Assembly (NCBI RefSeq): GCF_026262505.1 | Contig: NC_067204.1 | Span: forward strand, 4,125,797-4,189,796 | Direction of reading: 5' to 3' | Length of the DNA stretch: 64,000 nucleotides | DNA from: Trichomonas vaginalis G3 | Lineage: Eukaryota; Parabasalia; Trichomonadida; Trichomonadidae | Shown here: one piece after another, positions 29,393 to 40,372 of the stretch | Numbering within the stretch: position 1 is the stretch's first letter | Layout of the letters: every line of letters begins with the position of its first letter | Translations under genes and position numbers: made by a program | The notes under the pieces: model-generated | Database searches by the model: none | Seen by the model: the letters and a program-made list of their open reading frames with translations, nothing else | Told to the model about the DNA's origin: nothing

Positions 29393-29525
29393 AAAGCCGC
29401 GAGCGAAGCAATCGGCTTAGTTCGAAGATTTTGATTCAAATCTTTGCTGATCTGTAATTCGCGGAAGCCGCGAGCGAATCGAGCGGCTTAGGTCTAAGAT
29501 TTTGATTCAAATCTTTGCTTATATT
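29393..29525. repeat. Two ~65-bp tandem units with GCCGCGAGCGAA hairpins
   Basis: GAAAGCCGCGAGCGAAGCAAT at 29393 and GGAAGCCGCGAGCGAATCGAG at 29463 begin near-identical units. Each has a CGGCT return arm and AAGATTTTGATTCAAATCTT, a second small hairpin. Both are GC-rich against the AT-rich background. Just after (29590-29625) are the palindrome ACCGATCGGT and the hairpin CACACCC-TTCA-CGGGTGTG. Function unknown. Confidence 0.7.
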
Positions 29526-29626
29526 CCTTAAATTCTTTATGAAACTCGCAACAGTTCCATAAAAAATTTTAAATTCTAAACTGTCGAAATTACCGATCGG
29601 TAATCACACCCTTCACGGGTGTGTCA

Positions 29627-29655
29627 CTTTTTACAGGCGTGTCGCTTTTAGCTAA
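29627..29655 (+). promoter_or_regulatory. Possible initiator region upstream of the ubiquitin-like gene
   Basis: GTGTCACTTTTTACAGG is followed by GTGTCGCTTTTAGC, two TCRCTTTT initiator-like boxes in a row. TCACTTTTT matches the T. vaginalis initiator. The distance to the first in-frame ATG (29731) is longer than usual, so the link is uncertain. Confidence 0.3.
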
Positions 29656-29730
29656 AATTACCCCTACTCTTAGATTTTTCACCTTTTGCTTTTTGAAAAG
29701 AAAATATATGATAACTTTTATCTAGATCCA

Positions 29731-30405
29731 ATGAGGAATAATTTTATTAAAAATTTAGATCGACCGTGCCCCAAAATCTCAAAATCTTCGACGATAAAAA
29801 AAATTAATAAAGAAATGTTTGCGTTCTCAGTTGTGATTGACGGAAGCCCAGCAATCCAGCTCCGAGCAAACAGGAACACTAAGATTCATAAGGCTTTAAG
29901 CCTTGTTCCATCTTTAAAGAATAAACTTGACGACATTTTAATAATTTACGATCATAGAGTAATAAATCAAAAACAGACCATAGCCGAGATTGGCATAAAA
30001 GAAGGATCAAGCCTAGCAGTATATACACAATCAGAGAACAATCAATATTACAATAGAAAGAAACTTTCTGATCAGATAGAAGAAATCACAATAGAAGCTA
30101 TAAAAATCATGGACTCGAAGATAGATAGAATACTAGATGAACCTAGAGTTGTGTCTTTATGCAATAACTTCTTCCAAAATGAAGAGGAAGAAATACAACC
30201 GAAACAAGATGATGTTTTCGATCCTACGCTATTTCCACAAGAGAAGCTTGTACCTCACTTATCGACTGAACCCCTTCCAATGGCTTGGAGATCAGAACCA
30301 CAATATGATATCTTTTCGGAGCCACAAGAACCATCATTTTCGTCTGTAACCGAAGCAAGAGAATTCTATAGCAATCAACTTACAGAGCATGGCTGGAACT
30401 GGTAA
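29731..30405 (+). CDS. Ubiquitin-like domain protein
   Basis: The frame contains ATGs at 29731 (MRNNFIKNLD) and 29815 (MFAFSVVIDG). The beta-grasp ubiquitin-like region starts at the second, through SVVIDGSPAIQLRA, KIHKALSLVP, IIYDHRVINQKQTIAEIG to SSLAVYTQ, so 29815 may be the real start and would give 196 aa. After ~75 residues comes a helical segment and an acidic, Pro-rich C-terminus with DVFDPTLFPQEKL. No Gly-Gly end, so it is a fused ubiquitin-like adaptor rather than a conjugated modifier. Specific function unknown. Confidence 0.65.
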   Translation: MRNNFIKNLDRPCPKISKSSTIKKINKEMFAFSVVIDGSPAIQLRANRNTKIHKALSLVPSLKNKLDDILIIYDHRVINQKQTIAEIGIKEGSSLAVYTQSENNQYYNRKKLSDQIEEITIEAIKIMDSKIDRILDEPRVVSLCNNFFQNEEEEIQPKQDDVFDPTLFPQEKLVPHLSTEPLPMAWRSEPQYDIFSEPQEPSFSSVTEAREFYSNQLTEHGWNW

Positions 30406-33401
30406 TTATTTTGTTTGCGTTTTTGTTTGGTAATAAAATCATGATCAAATTTAACTTTATCCCGTATTTGACTGCAAACTTTGGTTGTGTTGGATATGTA
30501 TATTAGTAAGCGAATATCGATTATGAGCAAATCATTCTGAAATCTTACTCTTTATTAGATTAATTTCGCTTTATGAAACTTACTTATTGCTCATTGCATT
30601 TCTCTCTTCTATGCTAGATTGCTCATTATAACAATTCAACTGCATCCCCTACAAAAAGATATTTCATATTAAATTTGTCGATTACCATCCAATATAGTTC
30701 AGTGAAAGCAATACTTAATGTATCTGTAGATATGTTTCTAATGATTTTTTGCTTATTTCTTTGTTTTCATTTAAATATTTCTATTTTTTAATGATGTTTT
30801 TCACATATTTGAGATAGGCACAAGAAAATTATATTATTTGTAAGACAAATTTCTAAAATTGTTTGAGATTATTGGCCAAGGATAATTTTATAAATAGTCT
30901 CTTAAATGGATTGACACTATGCGGATTTAGAACATTTCCGAACAAATTTCAGATGCTCTGCACTAAAATCATGTGATCATAAAATATCAGGTCAAAAATA
31001 TCGATTGGGGTTGTGTTTTTCCAAAAGAATCATAATCACTGTTGAATTCCTATCATAAATCTATGGTTTTGATATAGTGGTGTAATTACAGTCCGGTCGG
31101 TTCTCGATATTTTAGAATTATTATAGTGAAATAATTGCCCATTTGTATAAGATAGTGAATCAAATACTACCATACTGTAATGAAAGACTATCACACCATA
31201 AGGTTCTTTCTGATATATGAGGTTATCGTTGGTAAGAAACAAAGAATACATTTCAACCTAATCGTCATTGATTTGAAATACTTGATTTGGAGCATCCTCC
31301 TTCTGTTTATAGACTTCTCTATCATAAAAATTCGTTTAGCCAAATTATCTTGTACAAAATTTTATTAATTCTGAGATATATGCAAATAAATACTCAATCA
31401 AGACTAAAAAAATGAAATATTTTAATTTTGCATCAGCCTCTTGACTCAACCTCATCGACTAAATAACAATGAAAATGTAAAAATTGATTTTAGCAAGTTA
31501 ATTTGATATGGCACCAATTCCAATTACAATTTCTAAAATTGGATATAGATTATGCCATTCTGCATCACAGGTTGAAATTTAAAGCAAATTCTCAAGTAAA
31601 GGATAACAGCTTGAATTGACCACATAAGCATCCTCTTGTAAGTGATTTACAACTTCATGAGTTAACTATTTTCACCCCCTTCATGGTGATATATTTCAAG
31701 AAGATCGAAATATTGAGTATTTTGTCTTATTCCATTTTGCAAAATATTACACATGTATACGCTAATGTAGGAGTTGATATGACATTGAAATCTGATTTTT
31801 TACAACAGCTTCAAATTAGCAAATTCCATTTTTCTTCAAAAACGTTAAATTATATATGAATGTTAGTAGAGGAATAAAAAGATGATCATTAATTTTCAGA
31901 TTGAGATTAAATTTTTTTTCCGATTGTGAAACAATTTTGAGTTTAAATTTTAATCTACGCTAATACAAAGATGAAAAATATTTGAGTCCATTATTAAATC
32001 AGACCGGTGATTTCTCAAAATTTTGAATGATTCAAATTACACTTGTCTCAATTTTGAACCTTAATCTCACAAAAAAATAAATTAATCATTAATCTGCATG
32101 ATAATGCCCTCTTGAAATTTTAATTGTAAGTTCTCAATTTCCTAAATTGACTGAGTAGTGAATGAAAATATTACTCTCCTATGTATGGTAATTTTCATAT
32201 TTATTCGAATTCGAAAACCTCTAAGAAAATTTCAGTTCTCTTCAACTTGCGATTATTACAATTATTTCTATATTTTTATATCCTTATTTTATAACAGATA
32301 ATGAAATCATTCTTAAGGGTGTACCCGTATGTACGTTTATTTGAGAGGAGGATTACCCTCTCAATTTTGAGGGATTCGTTAGTTTATTTTCTCGATGAAT
32401 ATGCAATAAAATTTGATTTTTACCTTATCAATATACTTCATATAATATACACATGTTCATGTAAAAACTTTTTTCCAAAATCCTCAGGAATTAAGGGATT
32501 TTTGAATTTTAAGAATTTTTTTCGAATTTTTTCGAAAAAAAAATATTTTCAGAACAGCCTTAACGGCTAAGATTTAGGAACAATGTTAAGTATCAAAAAG
32601 AAAGGAGGTCTGATATAGACAACATATATCGTTGAAGGTTGAAAAAATCTCTAATATTTGAGCCAAAAATTTCAAATTTTAATTTTTTGAAAAAAGAGGC
32701 CACCCGTATGTACGTTTATTTGAGAGGAGGAGGATTATATTTTTGAAAGGGTGAAACATTATGAATATGTTAATTATATAATAATATGTATTATTATAAA
32801 AAAGAAAAAATAAAGCACGTTAAAATTTTTCTTTCTTGATTTTTTACAAAATCTACTTAGAATTATGCAAAATATGACTAAATAATTATAAATTTCAAGT
32901 TAAATTTTAATTTTGATAAATAATTTAAATTTCAAAATATCAAGTTCAGTTCGACTATGTATGTAGTAATTCCTCAATAAAGTGCCAAAATTCTATTAAA
33001 ATATATGAACATTTTCAACATTTTAATGTTTTTATTTAAAAATTTGATGGAATATGAGCTTCAAACAATTATTATGTAAATAAAAATAATTAAATATATG
33101 TATTTATTCGTATTACAACCGTAGTAAGTCGATTCTTCCTTTCTTCTACTGAGGTTTGAATTTGATTTCGAATTGTAAAGAGATTCAAAGGGAAAATACT
33201 AGCGGATAAAAACTACCTCCATGAAAGGGTCATAATGGAGTCAAGTTGTATTTTTTGATATTTTTTGCTTTTCGAGCCTAAATAGGTAGCCAAGATAATG
33301 CCTAAAAATAAGGTTCTAAATTCTGAAGTTTACATGATCCTCTCGTGTGCAACCTTAATAGAAATTTTAAATTTATATTTCGGCGCAAAATTTTTTTTTG
33401 T
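30406..33401. other. Host intergenic DNA, ~3 kb, AT-rich
   Basis: I see no convincing gene; ORFs here are short with unlikely composition. The one structured item is a 30-bp direct repeat, ACCCGTATGTACGTTTATTT plus GAGAGGAGGA, at 32323-32353 and 32702-32733, about 380 bp apart. The first copy continues into a small hairpin GAGAGG-AGGATTA-CCCTCTC. A decayed mobile element or duplicated regulatory block is possible. Confidence 0.5.
33378..33401 (+). promoter_or_regulatory. GGCGC-box leader of the kinase gene
   Basis: TTTCGGCGCAAAATTTT lies about 12-24 bases before the kinase ATG. It resembles the TTTTGGCGCCAAA boxes before histone H2B (52134-52171), the E2F-site core. In a region that is otherwise nearly all A/T, this short GC block at the start stands out. 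Regulatory role is inference. Confidence 0.35.
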
Positions 33402-34949
33402 ATGTTTATGAAGAGGAGTCGAGAAATCCAGCAAGGCTTGAGTAACCCTTACGAGATATACCAAAGGGTTCACATCGATACTGACATGAACTGGACTTTT
33501 GATTCCACTGCCGATCCCAATTCTTTATTTTGTACCATCAAATGTATCGGAAAAGGAGGATTCGGCATTGTCTGTGAAGTCCTTAACAAGGTTCTTCAGC
33601 AAACATTTGCAGGAAAAATCATCAATACTTCTTTTTTAGACCAACAAAATGAAAAAACATACCAACAAGAAATGAAAATACTTCGAACTGTAAGATCCCC
33701 GTATATTATCAAATATTATGGATGCGTGCATCTAAAAACTTCGCGAATGTTGCTGATGGAATTTTGTGACAAAGGATCATTGCGACAAATTTTAGATACT
33801 CGTAACCAAGTATTGAACGAAAAACAGATAGCTATTGTAATGCACGATTTATTAATGGCTTTGGATGCATTACACAACAAATATAATATAATTCATCGAG
33901 ATATTAAAGCAGCAAACTTACTTTTCAATTCAAAATATGAAATAAAACTGTGCGATTTCGGTGCAAGCATCCGAAAAAGCGATACTCAAGATAAATCAAA
34001 CGTCATTATAGGTACTCCTTACTGGCTAGCTCCAGAAGTCATCAGCGGTCAGCCATACTCATACGCGTCTGATGTATGGGGTACTGGCATAACAGCAGTC
34101 GAATTAGCTGAAGGAGCACCTCCATATGTCGAATTCCCTCCAACAAAGGCCATGATAGAAATCTCAAGGAGTGGGTTCTGCGGATTGAGAGAACCGTCAA
34201 ACCATACAACGATCTTCACGAGTTTCATTATAACTTGTTTGAAGTCGAATCCAGAGGAAAGGCCAACGGTTTCGGAACTTCTAAATCACCCATTCATCAA
34301 GCAGGTCGAAACACTTAACAGAAAAACAGAAATGAGCGAATTATTAAACGTTTCTACTCCGGATATAAATATTATGGGAGGTGGCCTTGATCTTCCTAAG
34401 CCACAACCTGTCCAGACACCAAACCACATACCGTCATCCAACTTTTTGATCAAATCGGCTCACGATTTGGATCAAAACAACAGAGCTTCACAGCACCTCG
34501 AAAATTCAAGTTTATACTCGCTTCCTTCTACATTACCTGATTTCTCATCATCTTTCGGCTTTGACAGCCCTGTTACTGATGATCGGACATCATCTCTTCC
34601 GAACTTCGGTTCCAGCCAATCATTTGGTGAAGGCCGATCTTCCCTGTTATCTCCCAACCAGTCTGTTGTGCACGCAACCCCTGCTTTCCCTACATTCCCT
34701 TCACAGATCGAATCCGTCGCTTCTTCCCTTCCATGCATCATGGCCCAGGGCGAGGAAGTACCGATGCAACCGTTCATTCAGCGAAAAAGCCTCGTCAGCG
34801 CGAATGCAACTGTTGTACACGCGGAAACTCTCTCGGTTCCTGACGAAGATGAGCACATTCCAAGTTCATTGGACTCACTGCAGAATGATTGCAGTAATTC
34901 TGACTTGAAGCCATCGAATCCAAAAGAAGTTGCGGTATTTGAATTGTAA
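33402..34949 (+). CDS. STE20/MST (Hippo-type) Ser/Thr protein kinase
   Basis: 515 aa from the ATG at 33402 (a second ATG two codons on). All key kinase parts are visible: Gly-rich loop IGKGGFGIV (49-57), catalytic Lys72 in FAGK, helix-C Glu90, HRDIKAAN (Asp167), DFG (185-187) and GTPYWLAPE (204-212), the last diagnostic of the STE20 group. The N-lobe lead-in resembles MST/Hippo kinases. The C-terminal ~250 residues are Ser/Pro-rich, low complexity, with no coiled SARAH-type end that I can identify. An active enzyme is expected; substrate unknown. Alternative: GCK-type STE20. Confidence 0.9.
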   Translation: MFMKRSREIQQGLSNPYEIYQRVHIDTDMNWTFDSTADPNSLFCTIKCIGKGGFGIVCEVLNKVLQQTFAGKIINTSFLDQQNEKTYQQEMKILRTVRSPYIIKYYGCVHLKTSRMLLMEFCDKGSLRQILDTRNQVLNEKQIAIVMHDLLMALDALHNKYNIIHRDIKAANLLFNSKYEIKLCDFGASIRKSDTQDKSNVIIGTPYWLAPEVISGQPYSYASDVWGTGITAVELAEGAPPYVEFPPTKAMIEISRSGFCGLREPSNHTTIFTSFIITCLKSNPEERPTVSELLNHPFIKQVETLNRKTEMSELLNVSTPDINIMGGGLDLPKPQPVQTPNHIPSSNFLIKSAHDLDQNNRASQHLENSSLYSLPSTLPDFSSSFGFDSPVTDDRTSSLPNFGSSQSFGEGRSSLLSPNQSVVHATPAFPTFPSQIESVASSLPCIMAQGEEVPMQPFIQRKSLVSANATVVHAETLSVPDEDEHIPSSLDSLQNDCSNSDLKPSNPKEVAVFEL

Positions 34950-35441
34950 TATTACATTGTAAGCTTTATTATTATATTCTTTTTTATTTTTTGTAGATAA
35001 TTTCTTCTTGTTTTAAAATTTCTTTATTGTTTTAAAAAATAAATTTTTTTATTTTTCAAATTAACCAGGAATAAATGTATCATTCTACTCAATTTGATTT
35101 GTCATATATAAATATACTGATAATTTTAATTGGTTAAGGAAAAACGTTTTCAATCAATTTTATTATGGAACTTGTAAGAGCTATTATTTGTTAAGAATAG
35201 ATCTATAGGTTATGTAACATTTAAATTTCTATATAATGTCTCCTTTGGCATATTCAAGAATTATTGTTTAAATTATTCATAAATATTCGATAATTATGAA
35301 GAGATAACAAAGTGTATTCAATAACTTATAGTACAAAGAATATGTTTTTCTGAGATAACTCAGAAGAAAATCACATGAATTTGAAATTTATTTATAAATA
35401 TTTAAATATGTAAAATCATGTTAAATAAAAGAACCCGCTAT
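34950..35441. other. AT-rich intergenic between kinase and coactosin (convergent)
   Basis: The two genes face each other. The stretch holds A/T runs such as TTTTAAAAAATAAATTTTTT, suitable for 3' ends, and no ORF of note. Confidence 0.5.
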
Positions 35442-35870
35442 TTATTGGTTGTAGTGAGCACCACCGGCCTTGAAGAGGCGTGCGTTGATGTCGTCCATGT
35501 GAAGTTCATCGAGTGTAGAGGCATCGATTGAGATAGAAACCTGCTCGATAACACGAAGAACATCAGCCTTGTGAACTGTAAGCTTTGTACGGTGGATAAG
35601 GCGAACCTTTTCACCGCAGAATGTGATGAAAACGAACTTGGAGCGAACAGAGAGCTCATCGCCTGTTGTGCAGCGAAGGTAGCCGAAGCCACGGAAGTTC
35701 TCGTTAAGGTGCTCCTTTAACTCATCAAGGCCACCATTGCCCTTGCCAACAAGTGACCAAACTTTATCTGATCCTTCAGCGTATGTGATGAGGAGCCAGT
35801 TTGTGTCGACATCATCCTTGCGGACTTCCTCGTAGGCTTCGCGGATGGCTGGGTCAGAGCAATCAGACAT
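35442..35870 (-). CDS. Coactosin-like actin-binding protein (ADF-H domain)
   Basis: 142 aa, a single ADF-homology domain. Conserved coactosin blocks are clear: AYEEVRKDD at the start, TTGDELSVRSKFVFITFCGE in the middle (matching TTGD-S-RSKF-ITW-GE of animal coactosin) and the C-terminal KAGGAHYNQ. Length is that of the family. Binds F-actin and affects filament turnover in the cytoplasm. The start is fixed by an initiator 12 bases upstream. Codon use is GC-richer than its surroundings, typical of a highly expressed host gene. Confidence 0.93.
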   Translation of the reverse strand: MSDCSDPAIREAYEEVRKDDVDTNWLLITYAEGSDKVWSLVGKGNGGLDELKEHLNENFRGFGYLRCTTGDELSVRSKFVFITFCGEKVRLIHRTKLTVHKADVLRVIEQVSISIDASTLDELHMDDINARLFKAGGAHYNQ

Positions 35871-35895
35871 TTAAGTGAAGTGACTATAAAAAGGA
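35871..35895 (-). promoter_or_regulatory. Initiator of the coactosin gene
   Basis: On the minus strand: CCTTTTTATAG, then TCACTTCACTTAA, then ATG. TCACTT is the classical T. vaginalis initiator, and CCTTT just before it recalls the M5 element known to overlap start sites in this organism. Confidence 0.75.
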
Positions 35896-38203
35896 CAATG
35901 TGAACTGTTTTTTCCGTAGCTTCAAAAACTAATTTTACATTATTATTCTTCGTATGTGATAGTAGTGTATAACAATGATAGTGAAACCGAGTAACGTCTG
36001 TTGATAAAGTTTATCAAATTCCAATCAAATCTTACACTCATGAAATTTTTATAAAAAGACTGATATTTCATTTTATATATAAAGTCTTGATTTCGATATC
36101 ATTCGATTTTTCTGAAGCTCTCACAATTGTTTCATAAATTGTCAGAAAAAATTTGTCACTAGATTCTCTTGGAGTTTGTCCTATCACTTATGGATCGATT
36201 AACTCCTTACTCGTTGTAGTGTTGAATGGATAAGGATGTCAATTCGGAAAATTGTTTTCATTTTAGGAGAATATAATTTTCCTTTTGGAAAATTTAAAAA
36301 GTGAGACGCGCAGGATTCGAACTTTTTTAAAAGTTGATTTAAATATATTCTAGTGTGATTTCTAAGGATAATATCATATTTAAAATAAGAATATACTAGT
36401 TTGGGTGGTATAATTTTTTCGATAAATTTGAGAATATGTACGTTTAGGGCATCAAAAGTGTCAATTCGCTCAGCGAAAGCTGAGCTAGCTTCGTTCTCGA
36501 AAGAATAGGGAAGGAGTGAAAGAGAGTGATACAGATGTTGACACATTCATATCATTTCAACAAATTTTGATCAAATTGAAATTCAATGAAATTCAATTAA
36601 CTTCATATCCTTCAGTCAGTACATTGACATCCTTCTACATCACAATGATAACTCGTACATCAATAGTTCTACAACTAACTCAGAAAAAACAAGATTTTTA
36701 CTTCCAGCTAACAGCTTTTAAAAAGTTTCGATGATAAAAATCACTCTACTCTTGTTTATCGATATGTTGTGATAGTAGGTAAACGTATTCTTATCGATAT
36801 TAATAAAAATATTTTTACGAAAATCTGAACCAATTACAGAGTTATTCATAAAGTTTATGATAACTGTAATTACTTCATCTTTGTTTTATATTTGAATAAA
36901 CAATTTAATTTAATTTGCATAATTTTTTTTAGTTGAAAAACAGGAAACCTAGTTGAGTTTGTATTATTTTTATCGTTTAATTCATTGTATCAGTGAGTGA
37001 TCCAGATATTTAAGATATTTAGAAAAAATTTATTAATTTGATTAATAAATTTTAATCAAAATAGCAAAAATCTATTTGATAGCTGTAAGCAAACAATAAC
37101 TTTTATTTCAAGCAAAATCACTTATTTTCATCTAAACGTATAAAATTGGGAATTTTCTTGTTATCAAAAAATAATTTTAATATTTGTTTATTTCATTACA
37201 TACAATAAAATTTTAAAAACTCTATTTCTTCTCAAGAAAATTTTTTTCCTTCATATGAAGAAACATTTTGTTCTCCATTTGATGCTGAGTCTAAATCTCG
37301 ATTTTTGAATTTTCTTCTTTCCAAATTTCTTTTTTCCAAATTAGAAGTTTAATTCGAATTTTCTTCTTTCCAAATTTCTTTTTTCCAAATTAGAAGTTTA
37401 ATTCAAATTTTCAATAGTTTATATATTTTCTCAAACCGTCTTAGATTTTCTTACTTTTTGGGGATTTTCTCTCAAAATATACAAAAATAGTAATATCAAT
37501 ATATGTGTCTAATATACTTTAAAACCATCGTGATAAAATTCAAAAACGAAGAGTTCTTCTCTCCAAATTTTTTTCAAAATCAAAAAAATGAGATAAAAAA
37601 ATACGTTTGGAAAATTCATTTTTAGCATTTTAGGAATTTTCTCACTTTTCTTCCAAATTGACATCCTTAGAATGGATATTAAAAATAATGGATTTCTCTT
37701 AAGATATTTTTATAATTAATATTGGTCATGTCACCATAACAAAATTTAAGGTGATTGTTTAGCTAGGCTTTCGATATTTTTTATCAATTTCTTTTGAATG
37801 CTTTATTTTATTGGTGATAGAGTCTGGACATTTCAAATCTTACTTTATAAGATCTGAGATACTAAGTTCATCGGAATTGCCAAAGCATATGCGTTACATT
37901 CACATGAAATTATCAAGTTTGATCAAATTATCAGGATATTCAATATGGCCAACACGTTGTCTTGCAATTATGGAAAGATTAAATCGTTATAAAATTTCTA
38001 ATAATGCGGATTACTATGCTATAAAGTAGATGCTATCTCTAATCAGAATTAGTAGTAGATGTGTGCGGGTTTAGTGACTTTTTTTGTTGCATCTATATAT
38101 AGACGATACATTAAAATATATTTATTTATAAATCATTAAAAAAATTAACATTAATTTTAAAATAATTTATTTTTTTATCTTTTATAAAAGAATCTATATA
38201 TAG
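35896..38203. other. Host intergenic DNA, 2.3 kb, with a 49-bp tandem duplication
   Basis: AT-rich, no convincing gene. A perfect or near-perfect two-copy 49-bp tandem repeat (GAATTTTCTTCTTTCCAAAT... ending TAGAAGTTTAATTC) lies at 37307-37404. A 72-codon ORF at 37811-38029 has no ATG at its start and no recognised features. TCTATATATAGA-type stretches occur at 38090 and just before 38204. Confidence 0.5.
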
Positions 38204-38735
<532 letters not shown>

Positions 38736-38787
38736 TAAGAAATTTTGTCACTTTTCAGGAAAAAAACATTTTTATTATATATATAAA

Positions 38788-39606
38788 ATGAATTTTACAA
38801 AACCACCGTTACCCTTCTTTGGAAATAAGAGTAGATGTAAAGATATTCTATTGAGAGAACTTAAGAAACTACCGAATGGTCTAACATTTGTAGATTTGTT
38901 CGGTGGAAGTTTCTATATATCCCATTTGTGCCATACTGTATTTCCTGACTCAAAGATTATATGCAATGACTTCGACAACTATATGAACCGTCTCAAACAT
39001 ATACCAGACACAAACAAAATATTGAAAGAGTTAAAAGAAAAAGATACCTATAGGTAAGATGGAACGTATACCATTAGATAAGAAAAATACTGTCAGAGAG
39101 GTTTTGAAAAAGGCAGAGTATATTGACTGGATAGTATATCTGCTAGACTATTATATAGTGGTGCTATAAGAGTTCATGACATTGAAACACTTATGTCAAA
39201 AGTTTTATATCTTAACTATACAAATGTTTTCAAAGAGAACATAGAAAAATATATTGAGGGTATAGAGTTTGTGAGATGTCATTGGACAGAGTTGTATGAA
39301 AAATATAAAGACAAGGAAAATGTTTTCTTTATAGTGGACCCGCCGTTCTATAACACATGGGATTTTCAATACCAAGTAGACTGGACTTTGAGAGACTCTT
39401 TAGAAACTTTAGACGTTATACATAACCATCCATGCTTTTACTTTACATCCGATAAAAGTGGTTTGGAAAGTGTCATGAGATGGTTAGAGGACATACATGA
39501 CTATGAGTTTAGATACGATAAGATAGAATATGAGAGAGGTCCTATAAACTGGAGAAAGTGTCATAACAAAGAAATTTTACTAGTAAGTAAATGTGGTTTG
39601 AAATAG
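38788..39606 (+). pseudogene. Dam-like DNA adenine-N6 methyltransferase (Maverick), broken
   Basis: Would transfer a methyl group from S-adenosylmethionine to adenine in DNA. Two landmarks: PPLPFFGNKSR close to the N-terminus (the cofactor-binding motif I of D12/Dam enzymes) and the catalytic-type VDPPFYN in the second part, followed by WTLRDSLETLDVI. The size fits the family. The coding region lies in more than one frame and looks broken about once. First gene inside the left terminus. Could mark element DNA, as 6mA is known from T. vaginalis. Confidence 0.75.
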
Positions 39607-39722
39607 GACTACTTGTTTTAGGTTTTTTCCATTGTGTCATTTACTTATTTGACGTGGCAGAAAGATATAGAGAATATGAAGATGAACCAATGCCTGCAAA
39701 TGTTCAGTATATGTACTCGTAA
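39591..39722 (+). CDS. Tiny single-pass membrane protein, 43 aa
   Basis: ATG at 39591 in a different frame overlaps the last 16 bases of the methyltransferase. The product starts MWFEIGLLVLGFFHCVIYLF, a ready transmembrane helix, followed by a charged tail with REYEDEP. It is followed closely by the 39746 gene on the same strand. Too short for certainty, but the hydrophobic helix and overlap spacing look deliberate. Confidence 0.45.
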   Translation: MWFEIGLLVLGFFHCVIYLFDVAERYREYEDEPMPANVQYMYS

Positions 39723-39745
39723 GAGATATTTTTATCTAATATTAA

Positions 39746-40108
39746 ATGGACGCACAGAACTTAGCGAATGCACAGCAACCTGGACAACCAAACCCAGAGA
39801 ATATTCCAAATGAAGTTAGAATACAAACTGCAATGGCAAACTATGGTCAAGTGCCAACAGATGTACAAATGCAAACTGCCATGTCAAATGACGCTGCGTT
39901 AGGTTTGCCACCATGGTATGCAAATATGAGATGGAAAGAGTTTTATACAAACCCTGAAGTGGGATATAAACAACTTTATGCAGATGACGCGAACACAGGA
40001 GTTGACCCAGAGTATGTTTTCTACCAGAGGAGAAACAGAATGTATGAGCTCCAGTTAAAGAATGCTATGGAACTCAACAGGAAACGTAAGAGACTAGGCG
40101 GACATTAG
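39746..40108 (+). CDS. Maverick hypothetical protein, 120 aa
   Basis: Starts MDAQNLANAQQPGQPNP. An inner repeat is visible: VRIQTAMANYGQ then VQMQTAMSNDAA. The C-terminus is basic (ELNRKRKRLGGH). It follows the tiny membrane ORF and precedes the amphipathic 40127 gene with 18 bases between. Virion or core-type protein by look; no family recognised. Confidence 0.55.
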   Translation: MDAQNLANAQQPGQPNPENIPNEVRIQTAMANYGQVPTDVQMQTAMSNDAALGLPPWYANMRWKEFYTNPEVGYKQLYADDANTGVDPEYVFYQRRNRMYELQLKNAMELNRKRKRLGGH

Positions 40109-40126
40109 ATTTTTACATATAGTAAA

Positions 40127-40369
40127 ATGGGTTTCTTCAGTAAGATAGGAAACTTCTTTCGAAATGTTGGAAGAGGTATATGGAATGGAATAAAAACCGT
40201 CGGAAGAGGAATTTGGAACGGAGTCAAAAATATTGGCAAAAGAGTAGGTCAGTTCGTTGGTATTATACCTAAAGACCCTGAACCAGAAGAGCAAGCTCCT
40301 GTTATACAACAGCCTGAACCTGCACCACAGTCAAGTTGGCAACCAAATCCAACACCTCAACCGTATTAA
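40127..40369 (+). CDS. Second amphipathic pVI-like small protein, 80 aa
   Basis: MGFFSKIGNFFRNVGRGIWN begins a basic amphipathic helix with a duplicated GRGIWNGIK/GRGIWNGVK motif, followed by a Pro/Gln/Glu tail ending TPQPY. The design (N-terminal membrane-active helix plus Pro-rich tail) is the same as the 43500 protein. Similar to the membrane-lytic segment of adenovirus pVI in style; inferred, not shown. Confidence 0.5.
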   Translation: MGFFSKIGNFFRNVGRGIWNGIKTVGRGIWNGVKNIGKRVGQFVGIIPKDPEPEEQAPVIQQPEPAPQSSWQPNPTPQPY

Positions 40370-40372
40370 AAA

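Noticed and set aside
31036-31368. Pair of ORFs on opposite strands
   Set aside because: Mutually overlapping, short, typical of chance in AT-rich DNA.
32301-32570. 89-codon ORF
   Set aside because: Phe/Lys/Ile-rich read-through of AT DNA overlapping the 30-bp direct repeat; no support as a gene.
36300-36325. GCAGGATTCGAAC, resembling the complement of a tRNA B box
   Set aside because: No A box or cloverleaf around it; the flanking DNA is plain AT-rich.
36199-36546. 115-codon minus-strand ORF
   Set aside because: AT-rich low-information sequence, no initiator, unlikely composition; includes the tRNA-like scrap.
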